A stretch of 64,000 nucleotides of DNA from Mycteria americana (Eukaryota; Chordata; Aves; Ciconiiformes; Ciconiidae). The stretch covers positions 19,056,001 through 19,120,000 of the forward strand of contig NC_134373.1 of NCBI RefSeq assembly GCF_035582795.1, read 5' to 3'. A model generated the notes under the pieces. The model was given only the letters and a program-made list of their open reading frames with translations. It did no database searches and was not told the origin of the DNA. How positions within the stretch are numbered: position 1 is the first letter of the stretch; each line of letters begins with the position of its first letter. This document shows, in pieces, positions 34,600 through 47,450 of this stretch. The position numbers and the translations under genes were made by a program.

Positions 34600-36250
34600 T
34601 CGTCCCCAGTAGAAAGAGCCTGAGACACTGGAGATCACTTTTCGGTGTTTCTCTTCTTTTTCCAGCCTGCAAACTGACGGCGCTGCCCTCCCCGCCCCCC
34701 GGCCCCCCGAGCAGGCTGCTCGGACCGAAAAGGCACCGTCCCCTTCGGGCAGATATTTTGGGGCAGGGTGCTGCTACCTTTCCCCTTGCTGCTCCCGAAA
34801 CTGCTCTGCGCTTGTTGCAAGACAGAAACTCGTCTGCAGTTTTGTTGCGGCTTTTTAGTACTTCCCGTTCCTATTTTTCTTGCCGGATAGGGGGTTTCTC
34901 CGACATTTTTAGTAATTTTATAAATTAGCACATACTTCACCTGTCAACATAAGCCTGTAACTCAACGTATCTTAAGAGTTCATTGTATTTCTTTAGGGTT
35001 TAAGCCCATGAACATACCAGAGAAGAGTAGCTAGAAATTTTTGAACAGTGTCCGATAACTATCATTCTCCAGCCTATACTTAAGCAATACTACCACAGTG
35101 CTGCTCTTTCTCCCGCAGCAATTGGTACCGCCAGGTACCGCTGATCTGTTCTCTAAAATTCACCGGGAAACACGTCTGTGTAACTCAGAATAACCTCAGA
35201 GAGCTGCGGTCCGCGGCCGCTCTCGGCGGTTTATCCCCTGTCACAAACCGCCGCCGTCCTTTTCTTCCCTGAACAAAAGCCTGGGATGATCTGCGAAGCT
35301 GATGGAAGTGGGAAAAGAGCTATTTTCCTCTCCTGGAAAATTTTAGTTAAAAAAATGTCTATGGAAATGGACGGCGATTCAGATGAGTTTTAATGCGCTG
35401 TGATAATCTTGACGAGCCTTGAAAGTATTTTTGTGCAAAATGACTCCGTCGCTCGGTTTCCACTTCTATCATCTACATTTTCGGGAGCGGTCTGGACTGA
35501 GGACTTTTGTTAGCACAACACTGCCTTAAGCGTAGGCTTTTATGTGCCTTGTAAAATATAGTTCCCAAAAGAATACGCAGAATCTTAAGAAAGAATATTG
35601 CTGTTAAGCTGTTAAAAGCCTTATTTCTTTTCTGAAATACCAACTGCTTGTGAACTCTGCTTGAACCTAAAAAGGAGGCTATGGGCCATAAATCACATGG
35701 ACAATGCTCAACTGTTTGGTGGCTCATCTTTAGATCTTAAAAAGAGAGAGAGGGAGAGAAAGAGGGAGAGCTTTCCACATTTCGATTTTCCACGAGTGCA
35801 AGGCCCGGGGTAATGTTTTTATAGGTAACACCAAAGCAGGGGCTCAACACTTGGTGGTTTGGCCAGAAACAGCCTCCAGGAAAAGAAAGAAAAAAAAAAA
35901 AAAAAAAAAGAAGTGACATCCAAATGGTGAGGCCGAGCCGTGGGAGGTGGGCTCGGAGGCACCGAGGGTAGGAAACCGCAAAGTATCCATGTCTGTGTTT
36001 CAGATTTCCCTTCCTCCTCTCCGGAAAGGTTAACCTCATCTGAACTGTCGGGCCTTGCACACGATAATGGGGGTCTTTGTCCCGCCGCCGGTTCCAGCGC
36101 TTTTGGAGGTTGCCGACCCCCCCCACGGCTCTATCTGGGGAGCACTCGGGAGCCCACGCGTCCACCCCGCGCGTGTGCGCGGAGCGCGGCCGGCCCACGC
36201 TGACACCGGCCCGGCACTGCCAGCCGCTTTCCTCCCGACACTTTCATATT
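34600..36250. other. HOXD3-HOXD4 spacer, first part; no gene seen
   Basis: Composition is mixed. A poly-A run of about 20 lies at 35889-35909 and a GAGA-rich patch at 35741-35770. No coding or RNA gene was recognised. Confidence 0.45.
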
Positions 36251-36289
36251 AAGCAGTTCTCTACTAAAACTTCCACTACACTTAATTCT

Positions 36290-36440
36290 GCTGAGGATCA
36301 ATATCTAATATGATACCGAATAAATAAGAGGCGGTGAGAGCGGCCAGCGGAGCGGTTATTAAAGCAGCCGGAGCTCTCGGGGTGCATATCAATGCACCTG
36401 TCATTGCGGTTTGTAACAAAATTTATGACTGCTAGCGCCG
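36290..36440. promoter_or_regulatory. Candidate conserved element with MEIS and HOX-type motifs
   Basis: This contains the inverted repeat GGTGCAT-ATCA-ATGCACC (36381-36398), immediately followed by CTGTCA (MEIS type, 36398-36403). AAAATTTATGAC follows (36418-36429) and shares its 12 bases with the HOXD4 intronic element at 48296-48307. AT-rich HOX-type motifs sit against the edge of a CpG island. Regulatory function is inferred. Confidence 0.35.
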
Positions 36441-36509
36441 TGGCAGTAAACGCTCCGGCCAGGAATGAAAAGGAAAACACTTCCCAAGCCCCGGCACTTT
36501 CAGAAGTGC

Positions 36510-37130
36510 AAAGCAGCCGGCGCGTAGGAGGGAGCCCGGCAAAAGAATCCCCCGCTCGGCACGTTTCCCGGCCGCCGGCCCGGGGCAGCCCCGTATATAA
36601 GGAAAGCGCTGGAGCCGCCGCCGGACCGGCCGCCGCGCCGGGCCGCGGGCGGGGATGCCGGGCGATGGGGAACCTCTGCCCCGGGCGGGCCGCCGCGGGC
36701 GGCCGGGCACCCGCCGCTGGGGCTGCGCCTCAGCCGGGGGGTCTGGCCCTTGGGGGCCTGAGAGCACTGGGGAGCGCGGAGGGGCCCCGCGGACGGAGGA
36801 ACGGCGAGGGGGGCCGGCTCCGGCACGGAGCGGGGGCCGCCGTGGGACCTCTTAAACCAGCTACGGAGCCCCCCGCGGGAGCCACCCGCTCCCCCCGGCT
36901 GGGTCCACGGCTTGGCTGCTCCCCAGCCGGGCTCGGCTCCCTCTGACCACGGGCTGCTTTCAGCCGGGCTTCCCGCCGGCCCTTATGCACTCGGCGTGGA
37001 GGGCCGCGGCACGCCCCGGGTGTCCGCGGCACCGGGCTCGGCCGAGCAGCGCTCCCGCTTCGCGGGCCGGCGGCCGGGCCCGGGCTTGGGCTTTGCTCCC
37101 TGCGAAGGGCCTGTGGCGCCGGGGGAGCGA
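36510..37130. promoter_or_regulatory. CpG island in the HOXD3-HOXD4 spacer (A)
   Basis: A GC-rich, CpG-dense block lies about 3 kb upstream of the HOXD3 start. Long open frames occur on both strands but match no family I know and are typical of CpG islands. It could be an upstream HOXD3 promoter, since mammalian HOXD3 has upstream non-coding exons, or an antisense RNA promoter. Confidence 0.5.
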
Positions 37131-37439
37131 GAGGTGGGTGGAAAAGGAAATTTAGAGAACTCACCACACTTACGTTTTTTCTTGATTTTTGACTTTAACT
37201 GTGTGGGTAGGATCTTCAGGTTCCTTTGGATAATCCGTGGGCACGGACCTGCAACGAAAGTGAGAAGTCTCAGCGGAAACCGCTTTGTTTTGGACTTTCT
37301 TCCTTAGGACCTTGTTAATGCACGCACCTCTCGTCGGCAGCCCCTCACCGTGTCTCTCCGTCCGCGTCAGATCTTTTACCAGACAAAGGGCAGATGCTTC
37401 TCTTCATTTATTAATAGCGCTTTGAGAGAGGCGGGCAGC

Positions 37440-37750
37440 AAAGAAACGAGCAAAATGCCCCGGCTGCGGGTTGGAGCCGGGCAGGGCGGCCTGCGGCAGC
37501 CGCTCCGCCGGGCCCCGCGCACCGGCCGCAGCCGCGGAGCCGCGCCTGCCTCCCCGAGCGCCCGGCCCGGGCCGAGGCGCGGAGAGAAGGCGCACGGGGG
37601 GACGGGAGCGCCATTGCAGGGGAGCTGCGGTCACCCCCGTCGGTCACAGCCACCGCACCCGCCGCCCGCACTCACGGTCTGCGGAGCGCTCCGCGGGAGT
37701 GGAGCTAACGCGGACGACTCTCCCCTCCTGCCCCCCCCTCCCCCCCCCAG
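37440..37750. promoter_or_regulatory. CpG island in the HOXD3-HOXD4 spacer (B)
   Basis: A second short GC-rich block is separated from the first by about 300 bp of AT-rich sequence. It has no recognisable coding content and ends in a C-rich run near 37725-37750. Confidence 0.45.
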
Positions 37751-37799
37751 GTAAGGCAGAGAGAAAGATAAGCAGAGAAGCCCCAGCGCTGAAAATACA

Positions 37800-40150
37800 C
37801 CGCACATAGTTGTGGCTCGAAACAAGCATTTTGCATTTGGCTGTGTAATGTGTCGACTCAGGACTTCAAGAACTTGAGCGCCAGAAAATCTCCCACAAAG
37901 AAGCCCAGGTCATTATAAAGACGATATCTAGCCACCATAAGCCTTTGAAATGACCTTTGGCTCGTATAGCAATAACTCACCACTTAATGAACAACCAACG
38001 GAAGCGCCTCCAATAGCTCACAACACAACAGACCTTACAACTTTCCACCAAGTCTTCTCTCTCCCTACCCAAACCCAGTGGGATGCAACATTCCTCTTCC
38101 AAATCACCTTAATTTATGCTGGCAAACTGGAGTTAGGGAAGAGGAGCTTCATGATTACACATGATGCTCGTTCAGGTTCTTGGCCCGGGCCTGTCCCGGT
38201 AGCGTCCTATATAATATATTCATGTGGGCGTACGTCAACTTTAAGTGCTTTTTTTTTTTTTTTTTAAAGAGAGTTCATTAGAAATAGCACTTTACGGGGT
38301 GTATGAAGGCAGCGTAAATTGGGTTGCACCTTAGCCCCTGAGAGAAGAGATCATAATATTGCAAACCAAGTCATTGTTAGCTGCTGTTGATTAACACGGT
38401 AAGTTTTCATTTTGTGCCTAATTAATTATTGACTTCTCATCCCTTTCCGAAGCAGCTCCTCAGCCTCACAAGCGATAGCCTTCTTGCTGCAGACATGCTT
38501 TACCTGGTGAGAGCTTGGCCAAGTACCGAGATTTCCACAGCCACATGAATAGCCCCCAAAAGTTTGTTCTGCGGAGAGGGGAGTCCGGGCATGCCGGGGT
38601 TGTGCTCTGCTCCCAGCACCACTCCTGCAGAGCCAACCTCAGAGCAGGAGTTGCCAGAGCTAAACCCAGGGAAATCTTTAGAATTATTCAGGCGTGGGCC
38701 CAATATAGGTATTATTGAAATTTTAGGTGAAGTTATAAGTGAGTGCTTCCATCGAGCCAAATGAAATGCTGCTTGCAGTAATTGGATTCAGCTGACTAAC
38801 TTGGCAGGCCAGCAGCTTGGAGGCATACAGCTAAGAAAAATGTTCACTGCCTTTAACTTCTGATCGAGCAGAGCAACACGCAGCAGAAAGAAAAAAACCA
38901 CCTCAACTTTCTCCCCTTCCCCTCGCCTCGCTGTCCTGTTTCCCGCGGGACGGCTCGGCCCCCACGGAGGACTCGCCCGGGTGACTCGGGACGGGCAGGG
39001 TCGCCAGCTTCTGCTCGCCAGCGCAAAGCCGGGCTTTACACGGGGGCTCTCTAATAAACATAACCCGCGAGTTCACCCGGGCTCCAGGCAGGCCACAAGC
39101 CAGTGCAAACAAGCGCTCCTGGGAGAGCCGGGCTGCATGCAGCAGCCCAAGAGGGAGCTGCGCTGCAAGTGTCTGCGGGGAGGCTGTGTGGCCGCTTCCA
39201 GCCCCCCAGTCCGCCCAGAATAGGCACCGGTCCCCCCCCAGGCACCTTCCCACAGCCTTATTGATCAAACCGCACAAATGCAGGGCAAGAAACTTCTCGG
39301 TAGGCAAATATCAAGCCGTGCTTCAAACAGCGTGTGTAACTCGAAGGCATGAGCATACCGGTAATATCAACACTAAAACAACTGGGGGAGGAAAACAACC
39401 GCCACTGAGGAAACACGAATGCACGGCGAGGGGAAAAGGTTCGGGAAGGCACTTGGCAGGAATATTTAAGAGACCCTAAGTAGGGGCTACATTACCGATG
39501 AGCCTATTTTAAATCGCTCTTTACAAATCAACACGGCCACCCCCTGCCCGGCTATCCACGGCAACGCATTAACGTGATGCTCAATCTTACTTTGGCAACG
39601 GGAGCATCCAGCAAAGTTGTCTCTCCCTCGTTTCTCTGCTTATTTGTAATTCCCTTCCTGAAACCACGGAAAATTGGGAATAGGAGAGGGATAAACGTCT
39701 TCCCCTAGCCTTTGGGAAGGAGTCCACTTTTTATTTAAAGAGCTTAATAAAAAGAAGATACAGCTTAAAACGTTCAAGGAGGTGGAGACCACTCCATGCG
39801 CTTGCAGCCGTCGTGGGCAGAGATTGCAAACAAATTCCAGACAGTCTGTGAGTAAAGGCGATAATGCAGCCCCTGTGGTTAAAGGTCCCATTTGGTCATG
39901 CAGTTGCTTACCTGTGCATCAATTTATCATAAACCTGGGCTCCTCACTTTTCAGGATCTGCGCTTGCAGTTCTTAGAATATATCCTTCACCCTTTGTCTG
40001 CAGACAATACTCTCCTAAACCTGATCTTGCGGTTTTACAGACATTTCCACACACCCGAATTCCCGATAGAACGAAAACAGGCTCGGGCTCAACTACCAAT
40101 AAAAGAGAGCGAGTGGAAATCGGAATTTGTTGGGCTTTAAAAAAAAAAAA
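37800..40150. other. HOXD3-HOXD4 spacer, middle part; no gene seen
   Basis: AT-rich to mixed DNA with a poly-T run at 38249-38266 and a poly-A run at 40138-40154. I see no coding or RNA gene. Confidence 0.45.
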
Positions 40151-40194
40151 AAAATCAACACACAACCCTTTAGCCATCAGCCTCCTGGAACCAA

Positions 40195-40790
40195 CGGCAG
40201 CAATTGGCCGGCTCGTGTTTTGTTTTGGTTTTAAATCGTGCGGCCATTGATGAGTTTTGTGGGCGAGCGGGAGAAACCCCTTTATAATCAGAAATATAGG
40301 CTCTGCCTTAAAACACAGGCATATTCGCCCACGTGATCGCAGAGGCAGCCCGCCGGGCCGAGCCTGGCGCGCTCCCCGCCGCCGCCCGCGCCCCCGCGCA
40401 GCGGGGCTGCCCCCGCGCACCGCGCTCCGCGCTCCGCGCTCCGCTCCGCGCACCGGCCGCCCGGCCGAGCCCGTTCTCCTCCCGCAGAGCTCCGCGCCGC
40501 TCCGCACGGCGGTGCCGGTGGCGCCGGCGCCCGCACTTACGCGCCCCGCGGGGCCGGCGGAGCCCCGGGAAAGGTGGATTCCGCGGGGTGATCCCAGGGC
40601 GCAGAAATTCCCGGCGGAGAAAGAGGAGGTATTTGGGAGCGGCTGCAGCCGAGAGCCTGCGCCGGGGGCAGCTCCGCAGCAGCGCTGCGCCGGCGGAGAG
40701 GCGCCGGGGCTCGCTGGCGTGCGCGAATTTTTGTGTTCTCCTTCTCCGTGCCGGGGAGCTGCGGGGCAGCGGGGACTACCCCTGTCTGGA
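40195..40790. promoter_or_regulatory. CpG island with flanking homeodomain-type motifs (C)
   Basis: A CpG-dense block (about 40325-40790) is preceded by GGCCATTGATGAG, TTTATAATCAG and a CACGTG E-box (40331-40336). It includes a short CGCTCCG direct repeat at about 40423-40449. It is a candidate alternative promoter for HOXD3 or a non-coding RNA. Confidence 0.4.
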
Positions 40791-40799
40791 GGCTAAAGA

Positions 40800-42480
40800 A
40801 GCGTTGGGAGAAAAAACCCTCATGACATTTGTGCGTGTGTGTGTTTGCCCTGAGCCTGCCTTCCCTCTCTGCGTGCATGAAGAGACACAGAGCAAACCCG
40901 ATGTGTATCCGTCATGTGTGCCCACAAAGCTCCCCAACAATTCCAGTTCGGTAAAAAAAACCCGTGTATTAGCTCCTCGGTTTGATTTTTCTAACATATC
41001 TGTAGCTATAAATACACCACACCTAATCTAACATCTGCTATGATTTCATTACCATCCAAAGCATGGGGATGTGACAGTAACGTATTACCTTACAATACTA
41101 ACCGTAAGTGCATTGTAACATTTATCTAAATTACATTGCTTTTCCTGACTTTGCAAACCAGTTATAAAAAGATTGGAGTCCAGTGATGGAAACATAAGTT
41201 CAATGTAAATTATTGTGTACGGCTTCGGATTTATAATCCTATATTTCTTCGAAATGATGCACTTAAATCTCGCCTCAAGTAAGAGGTAATGGTTCTTTAT
41301 ATCCTTTTCCGTCAGCCATATATTTCGGCGTCTGGGTAGTTTTGCAGAGCCCCCCGCGCTCGCGTGTCTGTGTGTACATACAGCAACCCCTACACGCACA
41401 GCGTGTTCTGCGTACTTGTGTACATACACACAAAGCCGAACATAATTCTGGCCGCTCTTTAGACATTTTGGATGACGGAGAGGTCTTTCGCTTCCTACAC
41501 AAAAGTGCGAGGGAGAAGTTGGGCACCGGTCGAGCAAAGAGCACGAAGAGGATTCAGAAGAAAATGCCTTTTTGGAGGGCAGTTCGGAACCCCCTGGAAA
41601 AAGCCCCACAGCCCTCGGGTGTCTTTTCAGAGGCTAGGGCTAAAAAAAATTAAACAAAACAAAACAAAAAAACCCCCACGAAATATAATGTAAAAATGGA
41701 GGACGGCTGAAAGAAAGGAGCACCTTCGCCACCACCACCAGAATTAAGACATCGTAAAGGGGCCTGAAGAAGTATTAAGGAAATGTTAATCCGTTGGCTG
41801 GTGGGACTCCAGCTTTGCGCGAATTTGTCTCCAGTAAAGGATCTAAGACTTCTTCAATCGGAGCATATGTTCATAGAGCAATAAAACAGAAAGATTTACA
41901 GTCTCCGCCCGCCCCCCAGCAGCCTCGCACCCTTTCAGGAATTACTTATGATGATTTATAACAACAACTCCGGCAATTGTCAAACTGATAAAATAGCCCG
42001 GGCTATATGCGGGAATAAACGCTCTTACGAAAGGGCTGCGATTTATGTTCGGGTCCATTTTACTACGTGTCTTGGTGGAGTTTGGTTCCTTTCCCGGACC
42101 AACAGGATAATATAAAACTTCATTGATAAAAATGTAGGAGTTCTCGCGAAGTAGCAAATCTGTTCCTTAGTCACTACCAAAGCACATAAACATTTGTCAT
42201 CTTTGAATAATTGAATTAATGTGTTATTGTTTGAATGTATAATTCATAACATAGGAAACTTTGTCTCTGTCCTGCCACCGAAACGGAAGTAATAAAAAGC
42301 TACAATCCAGAGCTTTTTAGAAATTACCCCAGCCAGGGACAATAAAGAATATCCTGTTTGCAGAAAGTATTTCCAGCTGACTCTGGGATCTCACCGAGAA
42401 ACCCCAGCCCCGTTGTCCGTGGTCTATGGAGTTTACCGAGAGGGGCTTTGTGCAAAAATACGAATCCGATTTCCCCCTAG
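40800..42480. other. HOXD3-HOXD4 spacer, AT-rich part
   Basis: No gene was recognised. The 41.94-42.31 kb section is rich in ATTA/ATAAA homeodomain-type sequences and looks non-random, as conserved HOX-cluster DNA often does. I cannot assign function without alignment. Confidence 0.4.
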
Positions 42481-42489
42481 TCCGGGCTA

Positions 42490-43065
42490 TTGATCGGGGG
42501 CTTGCAAGGCGGCGCGCCCGCTTCGCAGGCTGGATGCGCCCGGGCTCCTCCGCAGCCCCGCGCCGGGCGAAGGCTCGGCCGGAGGCGGCGGCGGCCGGGG
42601 CAGGAGCGGGCAGGACGGCCAGGGGAGCGGGGCCGGGGCCGGGGCCGGGGCTGGGGCCGGCCGGCCTTTGTGCGGGCGGCGGGGACGGCGCGCTGGGCGC
42701 TGGCTCCGGCCCCGCTGCAGCCCCGCCGGCCGGACGCACGGCGAAGCGCACGACCCCGCGTGCGGAGGAGCCGCGGCCTTTCCGCGCCGGCGGGGCCGGG
42801 CGGCGGCTGCCCCGCAGCCGCGTTGCTCCTTCCGCGCCTCCCCGCGCGGGCGGCCGCGCCCGCGCTCCGCGCCTCCCCACGCAGGCGGCGGCCGTCAGCG
42901 CCGCCGCCCCGGGAGGCGGTCAGCCTGCCTCCTCCGCCGGGCTCCGCGGGGCTCCGCGGCGCTCCGCGCTCGCCCTCTTCCCCCCGCTCCCTGGGAAGCA
43001 AAGGTCAGCGCTTGCGCCCGGTCCGGCTCCCGGCCGCTGCCGAGCTGGAAATCAGGAAGCGGCGT
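42490..43065. promoter_or_regulatory. CpG island with GGGGCC repeat (D)
   Basis: An extremely GC-rich block lies about 4.7 kb downstream of HOXD4. It holds a second GGGGCC-type repeat at 42628-42660. Long open frames in all phases have no family resemblance. It may be a non-coding promoter. Confidence 0.5.
42628..42660 (+). repeat. GGGGCC-type hexanucleotide repeat, second locus
   Basis: Three perfect GGGGCC units and one GGGGCT variant, then GGGGCC. It satisfies a G-quadruplex pattern on the plus strand. Confidence 0.75.
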
Positions 43066-43099
43066 GCCCTATTTGTCAAGCGTTTGACAGCTGAGTTCA

Positions 43100-46000
43100 T
43101 TAAGGCTTAAATAAGAAGGAATAAAAGTAAAAAATGTTTACGTACCGGGCGTCTCTTTCGGCAGCTACCAAAGACCTAGGTGTGCAGAGAGAGGGACTGC
43201 ACCCTTTGTATATTATATTCTTGGGATCTCTTCAGTTTTCAAGTCTGATAGAGTCCTTTGCTTGGCAGATTAATGACGACTCCGTGTTTCTTAAGGGACG
43301 TGCTGAATTAATTATTTCGCAAATCACGTGGTCAGGACTTGTAGAAATCTATTCTTATCATCTTCCTTGCACTTTGAAATTCTGCCTGTTATGACTGTTC
43401 CTAGCAAGATTATTTTGGTCTCTAGGCTTGGGGAGGGAAGAAAAAAAAAAAAGGAAAAGGAATCAGGGGAAAGGGCTAACAAACATGGCCGTTGGAGCGG
43501 TGTGGCTCTGCACCGAGAGGTCCCTATTTACTGTACTGTACAGTGAGTGGGGCTTGCTATCGACTCTGCCTTTCCTCTTCATTCTTACCTTAACGACTAG
43601 TGGTGATATAATATACAGAACTGTATTGATGTATCGGGAGTAACAGGAGGAGCCATTAAACAGGAGAGAGAGAAAGTATAATCACAAAATGTGCCTCGAT
43701 ATTTAAACTTAGAGAGTGTGTGCTTAGAAACGCACACGCAGCCTCCCCTGCCCCTCCAGGCAGCAAGGGCACTGCCTCGTCCTGCGCACCACGCTCCTTT
43801 CCCGGGCTGAGCAGGAGACTGTCGTTTTGGCCTCCTGCCTTGACCAGGCTCCAGGAGAGGCCAAGCCCCCAGTGACAAATACTTGTGACAGAAATAGTGC
43901 AATCGACTTCTCCTGGCCAGAGGTATGTGCTATTGTCTGAGGTGCTTACGCAGGAGAGAAAAAAATGATGTTTGCCTTAGGTGGACAGGAAAGTTTAAAC
44001 TCTCCAAGTTCATGTTTTCTTGTGATCTTTCGTTTGTATCGGCTGAAAAAGTGAAGCTTACTGCTCAGAGAAAGCTACTCACTGCATTTCCATTTCAAAT
44101 TTCCATTTCTTTTTAAACTGATGCGTTCCAGGACTCACCTAAAAGGCACACATCTGTGTGGGGATCGAGGTGGCTTCAGGTGTGGCTCCTTGCCTCCTGC
44201 CACACATGCATAAATCCGGGAGTCATTCTAGGAGGGCTTGTTAAATGCAAAGCAGTAGCAAATGGATGGCAGGCACTTTTAACTGCAGCCTAAATGTAAA
44301 TATAGACTCCAGCTTGGCCTAGAGTCACACCATTATGGCTGGGGCAATCAGCAAACCTGTTCAAAGGGACATTTGGAAGGATGCTATGCAGAGTCACTCA
44401 TCTTTTAACACTGTAATGATGGGAGGGACCAGCATTTTCACAGAAGAGAGACCCACCTTGTAGGGACTGTTTGTTCAAGGTACAAACCAGAATCTATTTC
44501 TCTACACCTTTTATTATTTCAAATGTATATGGAGGGCTTACATCAAAACTACAAGCGACAATTAGTATAAATAACGCTTTAATCAATGGCAGCAAAACAT
44601 TGGCAAAGTCTATAAAAAGCATCACACTTTAACAGAGATGAGAGTATTGCTGGACAATGCGACCCTTTAACAAAGGCTCCAGTGCACAACGTTTCACCCA
44701 TGATAAACAAAAATAACCAGCTTCCCTTCCTACACAAAACTCTGGAGGAGGGTTAAAAACCAATAAAAATTAAACCTCAGGTTCGTTTTCCACGGGAGAC
44801 AATGACCAGTGGGTGCTCCTGGTCGTTATTACAGACAGTCCTGACCCTTCAGAGCATTGGCAGCTGGAAACTATTTATTTTGGTACTTTCTGCCTCCAGT
44901 TCACGTCTTCTCCGGGCTTACAGCACAATTACAACCATGTAAACTTACAGTGCCCCAGCCTCTCTCAAAGGGGACTTGCAAACAGGGTTGTAAGAGCTGT
45001 GCCTGCTGAACCCAACACTCGTCCTAGAGATATTAACATTTCAAAAGACAATGAGACAAATTCTGCTCGCAGCTACATCCCTGTTTGACTTCAGTGGGCA
45101 GAGGAAGGAAATCTGGGAGCAGAATTTGGCCCTTTAACTTCGGGAGCCATCTCAGTCGATAAGAAACACAAAGCAAGGATTTGCTTATCCAAGGCCATTA
45201 CTTTCCAGAACTGTACCACAGATGCCAAAGTTGGTAGCTCTCTCTGGAATAACACGTTTGCCCTGCTCCCAGCCAACTTATCGCAGGCTTTAAGTAAACA
45301 GCGGGGGTCTGGGAGGGGGATTTTCAAGAAGAGCAGCCAGAGAAGTCTTTCTTCTTCCTCCCCCCCCCCCCTCCTTTTTTTTTCTTTCCCTAGATTCATA
45401 TGAAGAGCAAAGGAAGGGCCTGGGACAACTCTGGAGACGAAAGGCCGCTACCACAGGAACCGGGTGTAACAAAACTTGAAAACTTGTCTCAGGAATTCCC
45501 TCCTCAAGCGCTGCTGCTAGCTGCTCTCCATGCCAGAGAAAGGGAAGGGTAGTTTGGGTCCAAAAGGTTAAGGGTTTAGAGGTCACTCTTCCCGGCTGAA
45601 ATACAACTAATCGAATAGAAAATTTGTCCTCTGGGTGAACCTGTTCCTGCAATTTAGCCGAACTTCAGTAAAATACCTTTTCAGCTTCTCAACGTGAAGG
45701 CGTCAGAAAAAAGACGTCTTTACTATGTATGAACTCGGTGCTTTTTGTCATAGAAACAATGACGCGAATAATGCGGGAATATCCATCTTTAATATCACGA
45801 CGTGGAGATATTCAAGTATTGCCATGTGCAAGTCTGAGAACTGGGCTAACCCTAAGGAAGAACAAAGAGTTTTCTCCAGGCTCTAAAACAAAAGACCAAG
45901 TCTTACAAGACACTTTGCAGAGTTCTAGGGATGAGAAAAGGGCAGAAATTAACCGCTGGCCACAGTTAATGCTGCCGAATACACTCCTGTTGAAAAGCTC

Positions 46001-47380
46001 GCCTTTTATTTTCGAATTCATTCAAGCCCATTTTGGCCAGTGTTTTCCCGAGCAAGCCCAGAAAGCAGTGAGTCCTCGGTGGGAAGCACCCAGCCTGGAG
46101 ATGGGCACGTTAACTCACTCCCTGCTCTTCCCACCGCCCTTCAGCGTTTGCTCTGGGTTTCCTTCTTTGCCCCTTTTCTCTTTCATAAAGGGATCATCTC
46201 GTTACAATCTCGATGATACGGTCCCTCTCCAGGCTGCCCTGAGGGTACAGGAGATAAGGGCTGAGCTTTCAAATCGCCTGAGCGGAGGTGTAAGTGGCTG
46301 AGGGAGCTGGTTTGGCTGGGTTTGGTAGTTGCAGCGCACTAAAACTTTGGCACGATGCAGCCAGCAGCCAGAGACAAATCCGTGGGTATTAGACCAGCTC
46401 TGCTCCCATCCAAGCCTTTCCCCTTTCCCTGAAAGGAACTTGCGGAGATTTCCAACCACTGCAGTCATGTGTCGTGGTTTACTTAAAAACAATCACTGTT
46501 CTTCAAACAAAAAAAAACAACAGACCAAAATAACCCCAAACCAAAACAAAGCAACAACCCACATAGCCTCTCTCTCTCTTGGGCAGAAAAGAAATTTTAA
46601 ATCTGATTGAAAGAATGTATTCAGATTTCAGCTTTGAATGGCTCAGGTTATTTCAGAAATCGCATTGATTTTTCACTCTGGGGTTTTCTTTTTATTTTTT
46701 TGTTGTGGGGGTTGGGGTTTTTTGTGGTCTTTTTCCCCCTCTTTTTTTTTTTTTTTTTCCCCCTTCCATTTTCAAGTGAGGTATCAAGGGTTTAAAGCAC
46801 AGCGCTGAGCAGAGCAGACTTTGGAAACAGATTTCAAGCCTGTTAGCCCTGGATGGCACACGGTAAGGAACGGGGACGCTTTTCCTATTCACAAAGAAGG
46901 AAATTAAAAAAAAGGGACAAGAAAGTTGTGTACGTTCAAGACAAGTAAACATTATACATGTGTTCATGAGACTGGGAAGGAGCAATACTGTATTTCAGTT
47001 CCCCTTCCCCGTTTTTGGTTTGACTTTTTCTTTTTATCTTCACTCTTCTATGTAACAAATAAATAAATACCTAACACTACCAGCACATAAAATAACCCGT
47101 TTTCACTTAATTCCTATGCACATCTTCTGAGACGTTATGGAAATGAGCAAGTGTTTTCATTACACCAAGAAAGGTAAAGCGCACAAAAAGTTCACGATTA
47201 CTAGTCTTTATGTTCAAATAAAAGACTATGCTATAAATTTCCTGTCCTCAACTTGCCCAAATGCATCCTCCCGAAATTGCATGGGATAAAAAGACAACTA
47301 AAAGTAAAAATCCCAGAATAAAGCATCAAACCTTCACTTTCGAATTCAAAACTGAAACACAGGACAGTTTCATTTTCAAT
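43100..47380. other. Spacer downstream of HOXD4, no gene seen
   Basis: Mostly AT-rich, with homopolymers at 43439-43452 (A), 45360-45371 (C) and 46742-46758 (T). The mammalian counterpart holds Hoxd4 neural enhancer activity on this side, but I found no clean DR5 element here. Confidence 0.45.
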
Positions 47381-47382
47381 GA

Positions 47383-47388
47383 TTTATT
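47383..47388 (-). terminator. Candidate HOXD4 poly(A) signal (AATAAA)
   Basis: Canonical AATAAA on the minus strand, about 335 bases past the HOXD4 stop. A weaker ATTAAA lies nearer, at 47413-47418. Confidence 0.45.
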
Positions 47389-47450
47389 ACTTTTTATGGA
47401 CAGAAGGTCTCATTTAATATTTTCCCAATTCCCACTGCCTGCATGATGGT

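Noticed and set aside
45578-45586. AGGTCA half-site downstream of HOXD4 as a possible RARE
   Set aside because: The upstream AGGTTA is nine bases away, not two or five. Single half-sites are common.
45729-46301. 190-codon plus-strand frame in the spacer downstream of HOXD4
   Set aside because: No recognisable domain, no splice or promoter context, and length is within chance for the composition.
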